A DNA stretch of 33,747 nucleotides from the NCBI GenBank assembly GCA_030628805.1, contig DAOVQG010000011.1, forward strand, positions 1 through 33,747. The letters are read 5' to 3'. The position numbers were made by a program, and so were the translations under genes. Numbering within the stretch: the first letter of the stretch is position 1; each line of letters begins with the position of its first letter. The DNA comes from JAGMDK01 sp023128695 (lineage in GTDB: Bacteria; Planctomycetota; Phycisphaerae; UBA1845; Fen-1342). Under the pieces are notes generated by a model. That model ran no database searches and had not been told where the DNA came from. It worked only from the letters and a program-made list of their open reading frames with translations. This document shows, one piece after another, positions 22,050-28,924 of the stretch.

Positions 22050-23315
22050 TTACGGCTGCCGGTCGGGTTGGGTCGTCGCCGACTTCGTTTCCAAGTAGTG
22101 CGTCAGCTCTCGGCTCTCCGCCCGTCGGGCATGCTGTCTTAGCAGACGGTATGTTTCCGGCCGGTCATCGAAACGGATGATTTTATCGCTCAGCCGGTGG
22201 GCCTCGTCGGTGCGTCCGACGCCGGCCAGGGCTTCGACCAGTGCGGCCCCGCGGCCGACGGCGAAGGCCCGCGTGCCGCGCTCATAACGAGCCTCGGGAC
22301 CTTCATTCCGCAAGCGGCCGCGTTGACGGGCCATCAAAACTTCCTGTCTGAACACTTGTAGCGGTTCAACCATGCCCAATACTTCGTCATAGCGCTTGTG
22401 CCGAATCAACTGATCGAGGACCCGGTCAAATAGGACGGAACGTGCCCGGCTCCTCGGCGGAAGCTGGTCGAACAGGGCCAGGGTGCGGGCCTCGTCGTCC
22501 AGGCAGCGATTGAGCTCGGCCAGGTCGCGGGCCAGGTTGGCGTCGTCACGCTCGTTGCGGAGCGTGTGCTCCATCTCCTGCCGCCGCTTTTCCAACGCAG
22601 AGCGGGCCGGCGGATACTGTACCGTCAACGCCACGAAGTTCTTGAGCAGGAGCCGTCGCCGGGCGGTCGCGTAGGGGACGTTCCGCAGACCCTCCGCGAG
22701 GCACCACAGGTATTGCTCCAGGGCCTTCTGATAGGCTCCGTGGCGGGTCAGTATTGCAGCCAGCCTCTCACGCGAGAGGGGCTCAGCGCCGCCGGCAGCC
22801 TTGACCGCGGCCCGCACCCGGGCCACTGAATCCTCGTCGCTCAGGACCTTCACCAACTCCAGCATCAATTGCTCGGCGGACAGATCGCCTGACAGTCGCT
22901 GCCGTTCGGTGCCGTCCGGTTCGATCACCAGCATGGCGGGGGGCTCGCCGAGCTTATACTGACGCAGCTCAGCGGCGTGTCGGCGGCCGTCCAATTTGAC
23001 CGCGACCACTTCGCGGATCAGCAGGTCGATCGCCCGCCAATCGCTCCAGGTCGGTCGCTCCAGATATGGGACGGCACTTCCACCCGGCTTGGTCACGTAG
23101 ATATAGACCAGCTTGAACTCCTCCTCGGCCAGCTTGCAAGCCTGCGCCAGGGAGACGTCATCATGGAAGGGATTGCCGAAGCTATGCCCGCGGTGGGCCG
23201 CGGCGGGGACGCTCATCAGTCCACACCACACGACCACGGCTAGGCTCTGTCGCAAAAGTAATGTAGCGTCCGGGCTCCGTCCCGGACGTAGTCGTAGGTA
23301 AGCGTTTTCCCGCAT
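22050..23315 (-). CDS. Exported thioredoxin-fold protein of unknown function
   Basis: About 421 aa. Conserved-looking sequence starts with a signal peptide core LAVVVWCGLMSVPAAAHRGH; the residues before it (MRENAYLRLRPGRSPDATLL) are encoded by a MITE-like element, whose ATG at 23315 gives a basic n-region. ATG 23216 is the alternative start but would cut off most of the hydrophobic core. Residues about 50-140 resemble a thioredoxin fold (FKLVYIYVTKPGGSAVPYLE, VAVKLDG, GEPPAMLVIEPDGTERQRLS), but no CxxC is present, so it is not a classical oxidoreductase. The remainder is helical, possibly TPR-like (QKALEQYLWCLAEGL, AGVGRTDEAHRLSDKI). It sits between znuA-like and Ni/Co transporter genes. Confidence 0.7.
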   Translation of the reverse strand: MRENAYLRLRPGRSPDATLLLRQSLAVVVWCGLMSVPAAAHRGHSFGNPFHDDVSLAQACKLAEEEFKLVYIYVTKPGGSAVPYLERPTWSDWRAIDLLIREVVAVKLDGRRHAAELRQYKLGEPPAMLVIEPDGTERQRLSGDLSAEQLMLELVKVLSDEDSVARVRAAVKAAGGAEPLSRERLAAILTRHGAYQKALEQYLWCLAEGLRNVPYATARRRLLLKNFVALTVQYPPARSALEKRRQEMEHTLRNERDDANLARDLAELNRCLDDEARTLALFDQLPPRSRARSVLFDRVLDQLIRHKRYDEVLGMVEPLQVFRQEVLMARQRGRLRNEGPEARYERGTRAFAVGRGAALVEALAGVGRTDEAHRLSDKIIRFDDRPETYRLLRQHARRAESRELTHYLETKSATTQPDRQP

Positions 23316-23363
23316 CCTACGTCCGGGACAGAGCCCGGACGCTACATTCGAGACAGAGCCTAG
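23240..23363. mobile_element. 124-bp MITE-like element, copy 2
   Basis: Same ends (CTAG plus GCTCTGTC inverted repeats) and length as 14770-14893, with four substitutions. Its left edge (CTAG, 23240-23243) is fused in frame to the signal-peptide core of the thioredoxin-fold gene, and read on the minus strand it offers an ATG at 23315. Confidence 0.88.
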
Positions 23364-23552
23364 TATTGCGTCACGCCTTTTTGTTCGGGCACAGCGTTCA
23401 CCGTGTGCCACTGCTCTTGAGCAGTGCCCAAGTGACCGACGGCCAGAGAAGACACTGCTCAAGAGCAGTGGCACACACATTGTTCTTCTCACGGTCGACA
23501 TGGCCGTGACCACCTGTCGCTCACCCGTAAGTATAGGCGTGACGGAGTAGTA
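23361..23552. repeat. Family A element with GCGTCACGCCT ends
   Basis: Ends TAGTATTGCGTCACGCCT (23361) and its imperfect complement AGGCGTGACGGAGTAG (to 23550). Contains one direct (about 23403-23426) and one inverted (about 23452-23475) GTGCCACTGCTCTTGAGCAG unit. It directly abuts the MITE and the next element. Confidence 0.75.
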
Positions 23553-23669
23553 GTGCTCTGTCAGCGTTGCGTTGATGGGTGGCACGGCCGTGTCGGCCGT
23601 GAATATCTGCGACTTGTACACGGCTGACACAGCCGTGCCACCCATCAAGCTACGGTTGATGGAGCACTA
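23551..23669. repeat. Family B element with TAGTGCTC ends
   Basis: Starts TAGTGCTCTGTCAGCG and ends with GGAGCACTA, its inverted counterpart. The interior (23573-23645) is the inverted pair of GATGGGTGGCACGGC units around a conserved core (TATCTGCGACTTGTAC), matching 12166-12238 in reverse. The right end encodes the last residues and stop of znuA. Confidence 0.8.
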
Positions 23670-24642
23670 ATGCGCTCTCAAGCCGATCGATGTTGGCGTT
23701 CATGACGGTGAAGAAGTTCTCGCCCTTGGCAAGTGCGTCCGCGTCGAGCGCCTCGCAAGGCGAAAAGACGACGCTTCCCAGCCCCAATTCGTCCTTCATC
23801 CGCTTGGCGATCTCCGTTGTGGGCTCCGCTTCCCAGAGCATCAGCCGGGCCCGCTGCTCGGGCGGCTGACCGTCGAGGAACGCCTTGATCTCGTTCCACA
23901 TCTCGTCGGCGGGCATCTCTTCCGGGTCCAGATGGAAGTTTTCGAGTCGCCAGTTGTACCGCCGACCGACGTAGTTGTACGCCGGATGCGAGCAGAGCAG
24001 GAATGTGTCGCCGAGCGTCTCGCCCAGCGCCGTGTGTCGGGCGGCGAGCCTGGTCAGGTCCTGGGTCAACTCGGCAAAGCTTTTCTCAAACGCCGCTCGA
24101 TGCTCGGGGAACTGCTTGTTCAGGGCGTCCCGGATCACTTCGGCTTGCCGCATGCAATTGACCGGATCGAGCCAGGTGTGGCCGTCGATCCCCTGGTGGG
24201 TATGCTCCCCTTCCGGGCCGTGGCTGTGGGTCACGCTCTTCTTAAATGTTATGAATTCGTCCTTAAAGGGCTTGGTCGTATCGATGATCCGAGAGGGCGG
24301 CAGGTTGGCCTTGTCCACCCACTTCTCGAACGAGGCCCCATTAATGACGATCAGCGCGGCGCTTTGATACTCTTCGAGTTGTTTGTCGGAGGGCATCCAC
24401 ATGGCCGGGTCCGCGTCCGCCGGGCAGGGATTCACGATCTTGACCTGGTCCCCGGCAATCCGCTCGGCGAAGTACGTCGTGGGATAGAACGTCGTGTAGA
24501 CCGCCGTCGTTTTCGGCTGCGCCTGGTCACGTTTTTCGGTTTTGCTCTCGCAGCCGGTGGTCAGGATCAAGCCGGCGCTGAGCGCGACGACCGCTGCCAT
24601 CCCAAGACCAAGCGGGGTTTTGAAAAAGGCATTTCGTGTCAT
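23650..24642 (-). CDS. ZnuA-like metal ABC transporter substrate-binding lipoprotein
   Basis: A 330-aa cluster A-I (ZnuA/TroA) binding protein. ATG 24642 follows GGAG by seven bases; Cys31 after LILTTG is the likely lipidated residue. A short His-rich loop HSHGPEGEHTH (139-149) precedes DGHTWLDP (His155); a further ligand candidate is His219 in CSHPAYNYVGRRY, and Glu in LWEAEPTTEIAKRM. The usual first His (DPHxYxP) is replaced by Ala80 in DPAMWMPSD, so metal preference may differ from zinc. Residues LVLHQP and the stop come from a repeat element. Its partners appear to be the FtsX-like and LolD-like genes upstream rather than a ZnuBC pair, which is unusual for this family. Confidence 0.85.
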   Translation of the reverse strand: MTRNAFFKTPLGLGMAAVVALSAGLILTTGCESKTEKRDQAQPKTTAVYTTFYPTTYFAERIAGDQVKIVNPCPADADPAMWMPSDKQLEEYQSAALIVINGASFEKWVDKANLPPSRIIDTTKPFKDEFITFKKSVTHSHGPEGEHTHQGIDGHTWLDPVNCMRQAEVIRDALNKQFPEHRAAFEKSFAELTQDLTRLAARHTALGETLGDTFLLCSHPAYNYVGRRYNWRLENFHLDPEEMPADEMWNEIKAFLDGQPPEQRARLMLWEAEPTTEIAKRMKDELGLGSVVFSPCEALDADALAKGENFFTVMNANIDRLESALVLHQP

Positions 24643-24690
24643 TGGTTTCTCCATTCCATATCTTCCGTGGAATCCCGTCAACTCGGCCGA

Positions 24691-24826
24691 CACGGGGGCC
24701 GGCCGCTACATTGTGTGGCACCGGCTTCCAGCCGGTGGGACGACCGGCACGGGGGCCGGCCGCTACATTGTGTGGCACCGGCTTCCAGCCGGTGGGACGG
24801 CCGGCACGGGGGCCGGCCGCTACATA
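24691..24826 (+). repeat. 57-bp tandem repeat between permease and znuA-like genes
   Basis: Units start at 24691, 24748 and 24805 (two complete, one partial). Each combines CACGGGGGCCGGCCGCTACA with a TGTGGCACCGGCTTCCAGCC palindrome. The same two modules are found inside dprA at 13755-13850. The array separates the permease stop from the znuA start and could form strong RNA structure in an operon transcript. Confidence 0.85.
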
Positions 24827-24861
24827 AGGACACGCACCCGCGCGCCCATTGACGATCCGTA

Positions 24862-26037
24862 TCATACCAGCCCGACAAACCGCGGCGCTAATAAAACCGC
24901 CGCTACTGAGATCGCACCTGATAAAACCAGACTCATTAGGAGCACGATCACCAGTTCCGTTGCCTGGAGCCAGATGACCGTCATCCGGCTGCACCCGATC
25001 TTGAACATGGTTTCCATCTCACGTTTGCGAATCCGCAGTGAGAGCAGCACCACCAGGACCAGGAACAGAATGGTGGAGACGGTGATCAGCCCGAAGCTGG
25101 CGTCAAAGAAACGCTTCACCTTGAACACCAGCCCCATCAACTCCGTCACCACCACTTCCGGCACCAGCATCCGATTGAGCCCCTCCGGATCGTTGTTGTA
25201 ACGGGCCTTCAGAATCGTGCCCGACTTCTCGTCCGACGGCACCACGATAATCGCCGAGAGCGGCAACTCGCCCGGCTCGGCGTGGATGTGGAAAGAGTCG
25301 ATGTTCTCCGGCGTGACCTCGTTGTATTCGTATATCGAATCGTCGGTCACGACCTGGTCGTCGGTCCGCAACAGGACGGCTTTCTCGTCCACCTCCGCGA
25401 CCACGTCCTGATGGCCGTGACAGAGGCCGCCGATGATCCACGCCGTCTTGAGGTCAACGAAGACGGCCCGATCGTCCGGCGTACCGCTTTCGGTCAGCAC
25501 GCCGGTGATGTGCATCTTCAACGGATAGGTTTTGGTGATGTCGTACAGGCTCTTCTGGTCGGAGAAGAGGTAATCGCCGGGGCCGCGGCCCAATTCGGCG
25601 GCGACCTCGGCTCCCAGCACGGCCTCCCCCAGCTTGCGGGGCAGCGCGCCCACGCCGACGCGCAGCCCGCGGAACTCGAAGTAATCCAGCGTCGTGCCGA
25701 CGATCGGGTTGCCGCCGGCCGTGTAACGCAAGTGCAGCGGGATCGGCAAGCCAAGCTTTTCTTCCTGGATCTTCTCGACCTCGGCCGTAAAGATCGGGTC
25801 CACGGTGGCCGACCCGAAGTACAGCGCTTTCAGCACCAGATCGAAGCGATTCCCCTTGGCCCCGAGAACCAGCGGCGTCGCGCGGGCGCGGGCCAGCAAC
25901 GCGTCGCCGTAATGCGTGATGAGCAGGTGGGCCGTCAGAGGCAGCACGATCGTGAGCGTCAGGCAGATCACCAGGATCACGGTCTTGATCCGGTGGTAGG
26001 CCACGTAGCGCCAAGCCAGCAGCAGAATCCGACTCAT
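24862..26037 (-). CDS. FtsX/MacB-like ABC transporter permease
   Basis: A 391-aa membrane protein. One N-terminal helix (about 19-40), a large extracytoplasmic domain (about 45-300) and C-terminal helices (about 305-331 and 353-389, the latter perhaps two) give the type VII (MacB/LolC) layout. The extracytoplasmic part has GNPIVGTTLDYFEFRGLRVG and VGVGALPRKLGEAVLGAEVA, typical of the MacB periplasmic core, plus GLCHGHQDV with two His. Such permeases usually move lipids, peptides or drive periplasmic work by mechanotransmission rather than import ions. The start overlaps the ATPase stop by 4 bp (ATGA), so translation is coupled. Confidence 0.88.
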   Translation of the reverse strand: MSRILLLAWRYVAYHRIKTVILVICLTLTIVLPLTAHLLITHYGDALLARARATPLVLGAKGNRFDLVLKALYFGSATVDPIFTAEVEKIQEEKLGLPIPLHLRYTAGGNPIVGTTLDYFEFRGLRVGVGALPRKLGEAVLGAEVAAELGRGPGDYLFSDQKSLYDITKTYPLKMHITGVLTESGTPDDRAVFVDLKTAWIIGGLCHGHQDVVAEVDEKAVLLRTDDQVVTDDSIYEYNEVTPENIDSFHIHAEPGELPLSAIIVVPSDEKSGTILKARYNNDPEGLNRMLVPEVVVTELMGLVFKVKRFFDASFGLITVSTILFLVLVVLLSLRIRKREMETMFKIGCSRMTVIWLQATELVIVLLMSLVLSGAISVAAVLLAPRFVGLV

Positions 26038-26744
26038 GACCGGCTCCCGCGCGCGAAGTCGCCGATATCAATCACCCGCTCGAACGCGTCCAGCAAGGCA
26101 TAGTTGTGCGTCACCATAAGTAGCGTCGCCCCGCGCCGCTCGACCTCTCCCAGCAGCAGCGCGAGGATCGCGCGGGCCGTCTCGGGATCGAGATTCCCGG
26201 TCGGCTCGTCCGCGATCAGCACCTCCGGCGACGCGATCAGCGCCCGGCAAATCGCGACCCGCTGCCGCTCGCCTTGCGAGAGGTTCTTCGGATGCCGCTT
26301 CAGCTTGTCGCCCAGGTTCATCGCCGCCGCCAACTCCTCGGCGGTCTTGCGTACCTCCGGCGCGAGCCGCAACAGGCCGTTCAGGTAATACGGCAGCAGG
26401 ATATTGTCGCGGACTGTAAGGTACTCCAGTAGCTCAAACTCTTGAAACACGAAGCCGATGCGGGAAATGCGATAGTTCCGCCGCCAGCGGTCCGACTGTT
26501 GCGTCAACTCGACGTCGCCGGCGCGGATCGACCCGGCGTGCGGCGTGAGGATGCCGGCGATCAGGTGGATCAGCGTGGTCTTGCCGGACCCGCTCGGCCC
26601 GATGAAGGCGACCTTTTCGCCGCGGGCGATGCACAACTCGGGGATCACAAGCCGGAAGGTGCCCTGGCCGTAGCGAAAATCGAGGCCCTTGATCTCGATG
26701 AGGATTGAGGATTGAGGATTGAGGATTGAGGATTGAGGATTCAC
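26034..26744 (-). CDS. LolD/MacB-type ABC transporter ATP-binding protein
   Basis: A 236-aa ATPase. Walker A GPSGSGKTT (49-57), Q-loop FVFQEFELL, signature LSQGERQRVAI (155-165), Walker B VLIADEPTGNLD (175-186) and the switch His in MVTHNYALLD are all intact; the LolD-family SGSGKTTLIHLIAG and ADEPTGNLD strings support the type VII class. Start GTG 26744 overlaps the upstream stop (GTGA). Residues 2-15 (NPQSSILNPQSSIL) are encoded by six copies of a 7-bp repeat; since 7 is not a multiple of 3, loss or gain of a copy would shift the frame at the very start. No other start codon precedes the conserved LDFRYGQGTF. Confidence 0.92.
   Translation of the reverse strand: MNPQSSILNPQSSILIEIKGLDFRYGQGTFRLVIPELCIARGEKVAFIGPSGSGKTTLIHLIAGILTPHAGSIRAGDVELTQQSDRWRRNYRISRIGFVFQEFELLEYLTVRDNILLPYYLNGLLRLAPEVRKTAEELAAAMNLGDKLKRHPKNLSQGERQRVAICRALIASPEVLIADEPTGNLDPETARAILALLLGEVERRGATLLMVTHNYALLDAFERVIDIGDFARGSRS
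26700..26741 (-). repeat. Six-copy heptanucleotide repeat at the ATPase start
   Basis: Plus-strand unit GAGGATT, perfect in all six copies (42 bp), located within codons 2-15 of the LolD-like gene. Heptameric tandem repeats of this kind are known as STRRs in cyanobacteria and are often intergenic; here one is coding. Confidence 0.95.
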
Positions 26745-28078
26745 GAGGGCGGCTCCGGGGAAGCCGGGACGGGCGTCAGGATGGGATCATCGTCTTCTTT
26801 GATGATCCGCCGCTGTTCGGCGTCGGCCACGGCGGTGATTTTCCAGGCACCGTCACGTTGGGCGACGGTGTAGAGCGCTTTGTATTCGTTGGTGCGGGAG
26901 TGTACGTGCCCCCAGTGATACACTTCGCCCAGCACCTGCCAGCGGGTACGCATCCGAAAGGCCGCCGCCTGATCGTTGGGCAGCACGCCGGCGAACTCCA
27001 GCGCGGCTTCCTTGATGTCGACGTCCTTGATGCGGGCGACGGCTCCGCCCTGGTCGCGGAGGATGAGGCTCTGATACACTTCGTTGTAGATCTGATCGAG
27101 CAGATCGCCGTCCACGCTCTGGGCCAGCACGTCGTAGATGTCGCTCTCGGTCTTTTTCTCGAAGGCGGCGTACACGTTTCGCTGCAAGGTCGTGAAAATC
27201 TTCGTCGCCTCCTCATCGGCGGGTAGGACCACCGTTTCACCCCACGGCGACACGACCCGCGTCACGAGGACATCATGCGCCGCCAGGGCCACGCCGAGGG
27301 GGATGATGGACAACGGCAGGATCGGCCGCCGAAGCCTGGGCCAGAGGCTTGAGAAGCGCAAACCGAGCAGGCCGAGTCCCCAGACGACGATCACGCCCAG
27401 CGACAACAGGGGTATCGGAAGTGTCTCCGGCTCGAACTCAGTCACCACCGGCGAGATTGCTTTTCGGGCACGTTTGAGGGGCGCGTGCCAGATGTAGGCG
27501 GGTTCTTCGTCCCGGAAGATGATGATCTTGATCTCGTCGTAGGCATCGAGTAGAGCCGGTACCTCCACCGCGCCGGACAGGCCCCAGAGAGCCCGGGCGG
27601 GATCTTGCGGGTACAGGCCCCACACCAGCGCGACCTGTTTCGGCCGCTGCTCCAGCGGATACGCGAGCACCAGCTCGAGATCGGGCGGTAACTCGTATGG
27701 GCCGTCCGGCACCACCGGCATGGCCGCGGGAACGAACTGCAATACCTGCTGAACGGGCTGCCGCAACACGCCGTCAACCGTCACCGGACAGGAATCCTCG
27801 AACATGGCCTGTATCGCCTGCCGAAAGCGTTGCTCTTCTTCCGGATCGACGAACCGGTATCCGTCCTCGGCGTTGGTGAGCTTGTAGCTGAGGCGGTCGG
27901 CGGACATGAGCGACCGCAGCAAGTCGGCCGAGATGAGGATTTCGTAACGAACCTGCTCATCGCGGACCGAGATTTTCAAGCTCAGAGTCTGGCCGGGGTG
28001 CGCCGCGGCCGCGACCGGCACACAGAGCCCCACGCCGATAGTGATGAAGGCAAGTAGTACCAGCCGGTTGTGCCACAT
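26741..28078 (-). CDS. Membrane protein of unknown function, first gene of ABC operon
   Basis: A 445-aa protein with a signal peptide (LVLLAFITIGVGLCVPVAAA) and a mature start AHPGQTLSLKISVRDEQVRY, reminiscent of the extracytoplasmic N-terminal domain of some HupE-like metal transporters. Two transmembrane segments occupy about residues 222-245 and 250-270 (LPIPLLSLGVIVVWGLGLLG and PLSIIPLGVALAAHDVLV). The C-terminal ~170 residues form a separate domain ending in RWQVLGEVYHWGHVHSRTNE and YTVAQRDGAWKITAV, which resembles an NTF2-like/ketosteroid-isomerase type fold by pattern only. ATG 28078 follows AGGA. Its stop overlaps the ATPase start, so it is probably an accessory component of that ABC system. 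I recognise no named family. Confidence 0.75.
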   Translation of the reverse strand: MWHNRLVLLAFITIGVGLCVPVAAAAHPGQTLSLKISVRDEQVRYEILISADLLRSLMSADRLSYKLTNAEDGYRFVDPEEEQRFRQAIQAMFEDSCPVTVDGVLRQPVQQVLQFVPAAMPVVPDGPYELPPDLELVLAYPLEQRPKQVALVWGLYPQDPARALWGLSGAVEVPALLDAYDEIKIIIFRDEEPAYIWHAPLKRARKAISPVVTEFEPETLPIPLLSLGVIVVWGLGLLGLRFSSLWPRLRRPILPLSIIPLGVALAAHDVLVTRVVSPWGETVVLPADEEATKIFTTLQRNVYAAFEKKTESDIYDVLAQSVDGDLLDQIYNEVYQSLILRDQGGAVARIKDVDIKEAALEFAGVLPNDQAAAFRMRTRWQVLGEVYHWGHVHSRTNEYKALYTVAQRDGAWKITAVADAEQRRIIKEDDDPILTPVPASPEPPS

Positions 28079-28153
28079 GCGGTTCCTACTAATAAACTGA
28101 ACTATTCTATAAGGGTCGCACAGCCCCCACCAGCCGCGAGAGAGTTCCTGTTA

Positions 28154-28180
28154 ACCACGAAGAACACGAAGGGCACGAAG
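28154..28180 (+). repeat. Three-copy 9-bp repeat (ACCACGAAG type)
   Basis: ACCACGAAG, AACACGAAG, GGCACGAAG in tandem, in the short gap between the pseudopilin and the ABC operon. Similar in style to the CGCCAAGA units in the 19098-19498 element. Confidence 0.6.
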
Positions 28181-28189
28181 GTCGGATTG

Positions 28190-28924
28190 CTACGGGCTCA
28201 TGTACGTGTGCCCAGCGCGGGCCGTGAAGTGGGTGATCAGTCCCGTGTCGCCCGCCCGCCGCAGCCAGTACGCCCGCGGCAGGGGAAACATGTCCTCGGC
28301 GATCTGACCGGTCCACTCGTTCCGCGGGAACTTGGGCGACTCGGGGTCCGGCCCGATGCTCCAGATGGCGTACCGCAACGGGCAGGGCGGGTCTTCATCT
28401 GGGAAGTCCCCGTACACGTTCTCCTCCCAGGTCATCTCGGGGTCCGTGCAGCGCGGAAAATCGTTCGGCACCCAGACCCGCGCGCGGGGCCGGTACGGCT
28501 CGTTCGGATAGTCATAGAATTCGCCGTTGTAGTAGACCGGCCCCGGGGCAACGTACTTGTACGTGTGCTCGGGGTAGAAATGGTCCGGGAAGTATGCTTG
28601 GTGCGTGAAGACCGTGACGGGCGGCGGCGGAAGATACTTCTCATGGGCCAATTCCTCCGGCAACTGGCATTGCACGCCCACGGTACAGCCGATGCGGGTG
28701 GGGGGCAGCTTGTCCCGGTAGTCCAGTGAGTATGCGTCGAGTGCGAGGCAGATGTGGCGCAGGTCCGCGTGCACCCGCACGATCCGGGCCTGCATTCGGG
28801 CCAGTCCCAGGGCCGGCAACAACAGGGAGATCAACAAAGCGATGATCGCCACGACGACGAGCACTTCGAGCAACGTGAAGCCCCACCTCCTCAGTCTTCG
28901 GGTCCTCGTAGGGCGGTCACTCAT
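28190..28924 (-). CDS. Type II secretion / type IV pilin-like pseudopilin
   Basis: A 244-aa protein. ATG 28924 (MSDRPTRTRRLRR) gives a basic leader followed by the prepilin cleavage and methylation motif GFTLLEVLVVVAIIALLISL, as in GspG/GspH-like and planctomycete DUF1559-type proteins. After the N-terminal helix the sequence is unusual: rich in Pro, Tyr and acidic residues (PPPPVTVFTHQAYFPDHFYP), with no clear DUF1559 core. The start overlaps the upstream secreted-protein gene by 8 bp, indicating translational coupling. Many planctomycetes encode scattered pseudopilins whose roles are unknown; export or surface assembly of the coupled protein is possible. Confidence 0.8.
   Translation of the reverse strand: MSDRPTRTRRLRRWGFTLLEVLVVVAIIALLISLLLPALGLARMQARIVRVHADLRHICLALDAYSLDYRDKLPPTRIGCTVGVQCQLPEELAHEKYLPPPPVTVFTHQAYFPDHFYPEHTYKYVAPGPVYYNGEFYDYPNEPYRPRARVWVPNDFPRCTDPEMTWEENVYGDFPDEDPPCPLRYAIWSIGPDPESPKFPRNEWTGQIAEDMFPLPRAYWLRRAGDTGLITHFTARAGHTYMSP

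Noticed and set aside
23316..23648. Longer start (ATG 23648) for the thioredoxin-fold gene
   Set aside because: The extra 111 codons translate three repeat elements only; a signal peptide would then lie internally.
24542..25201. 219-codon plus-strand frame
   Set aside because: Antisense to znuA and the permease and partly made of the 57-bp tandem repeat.
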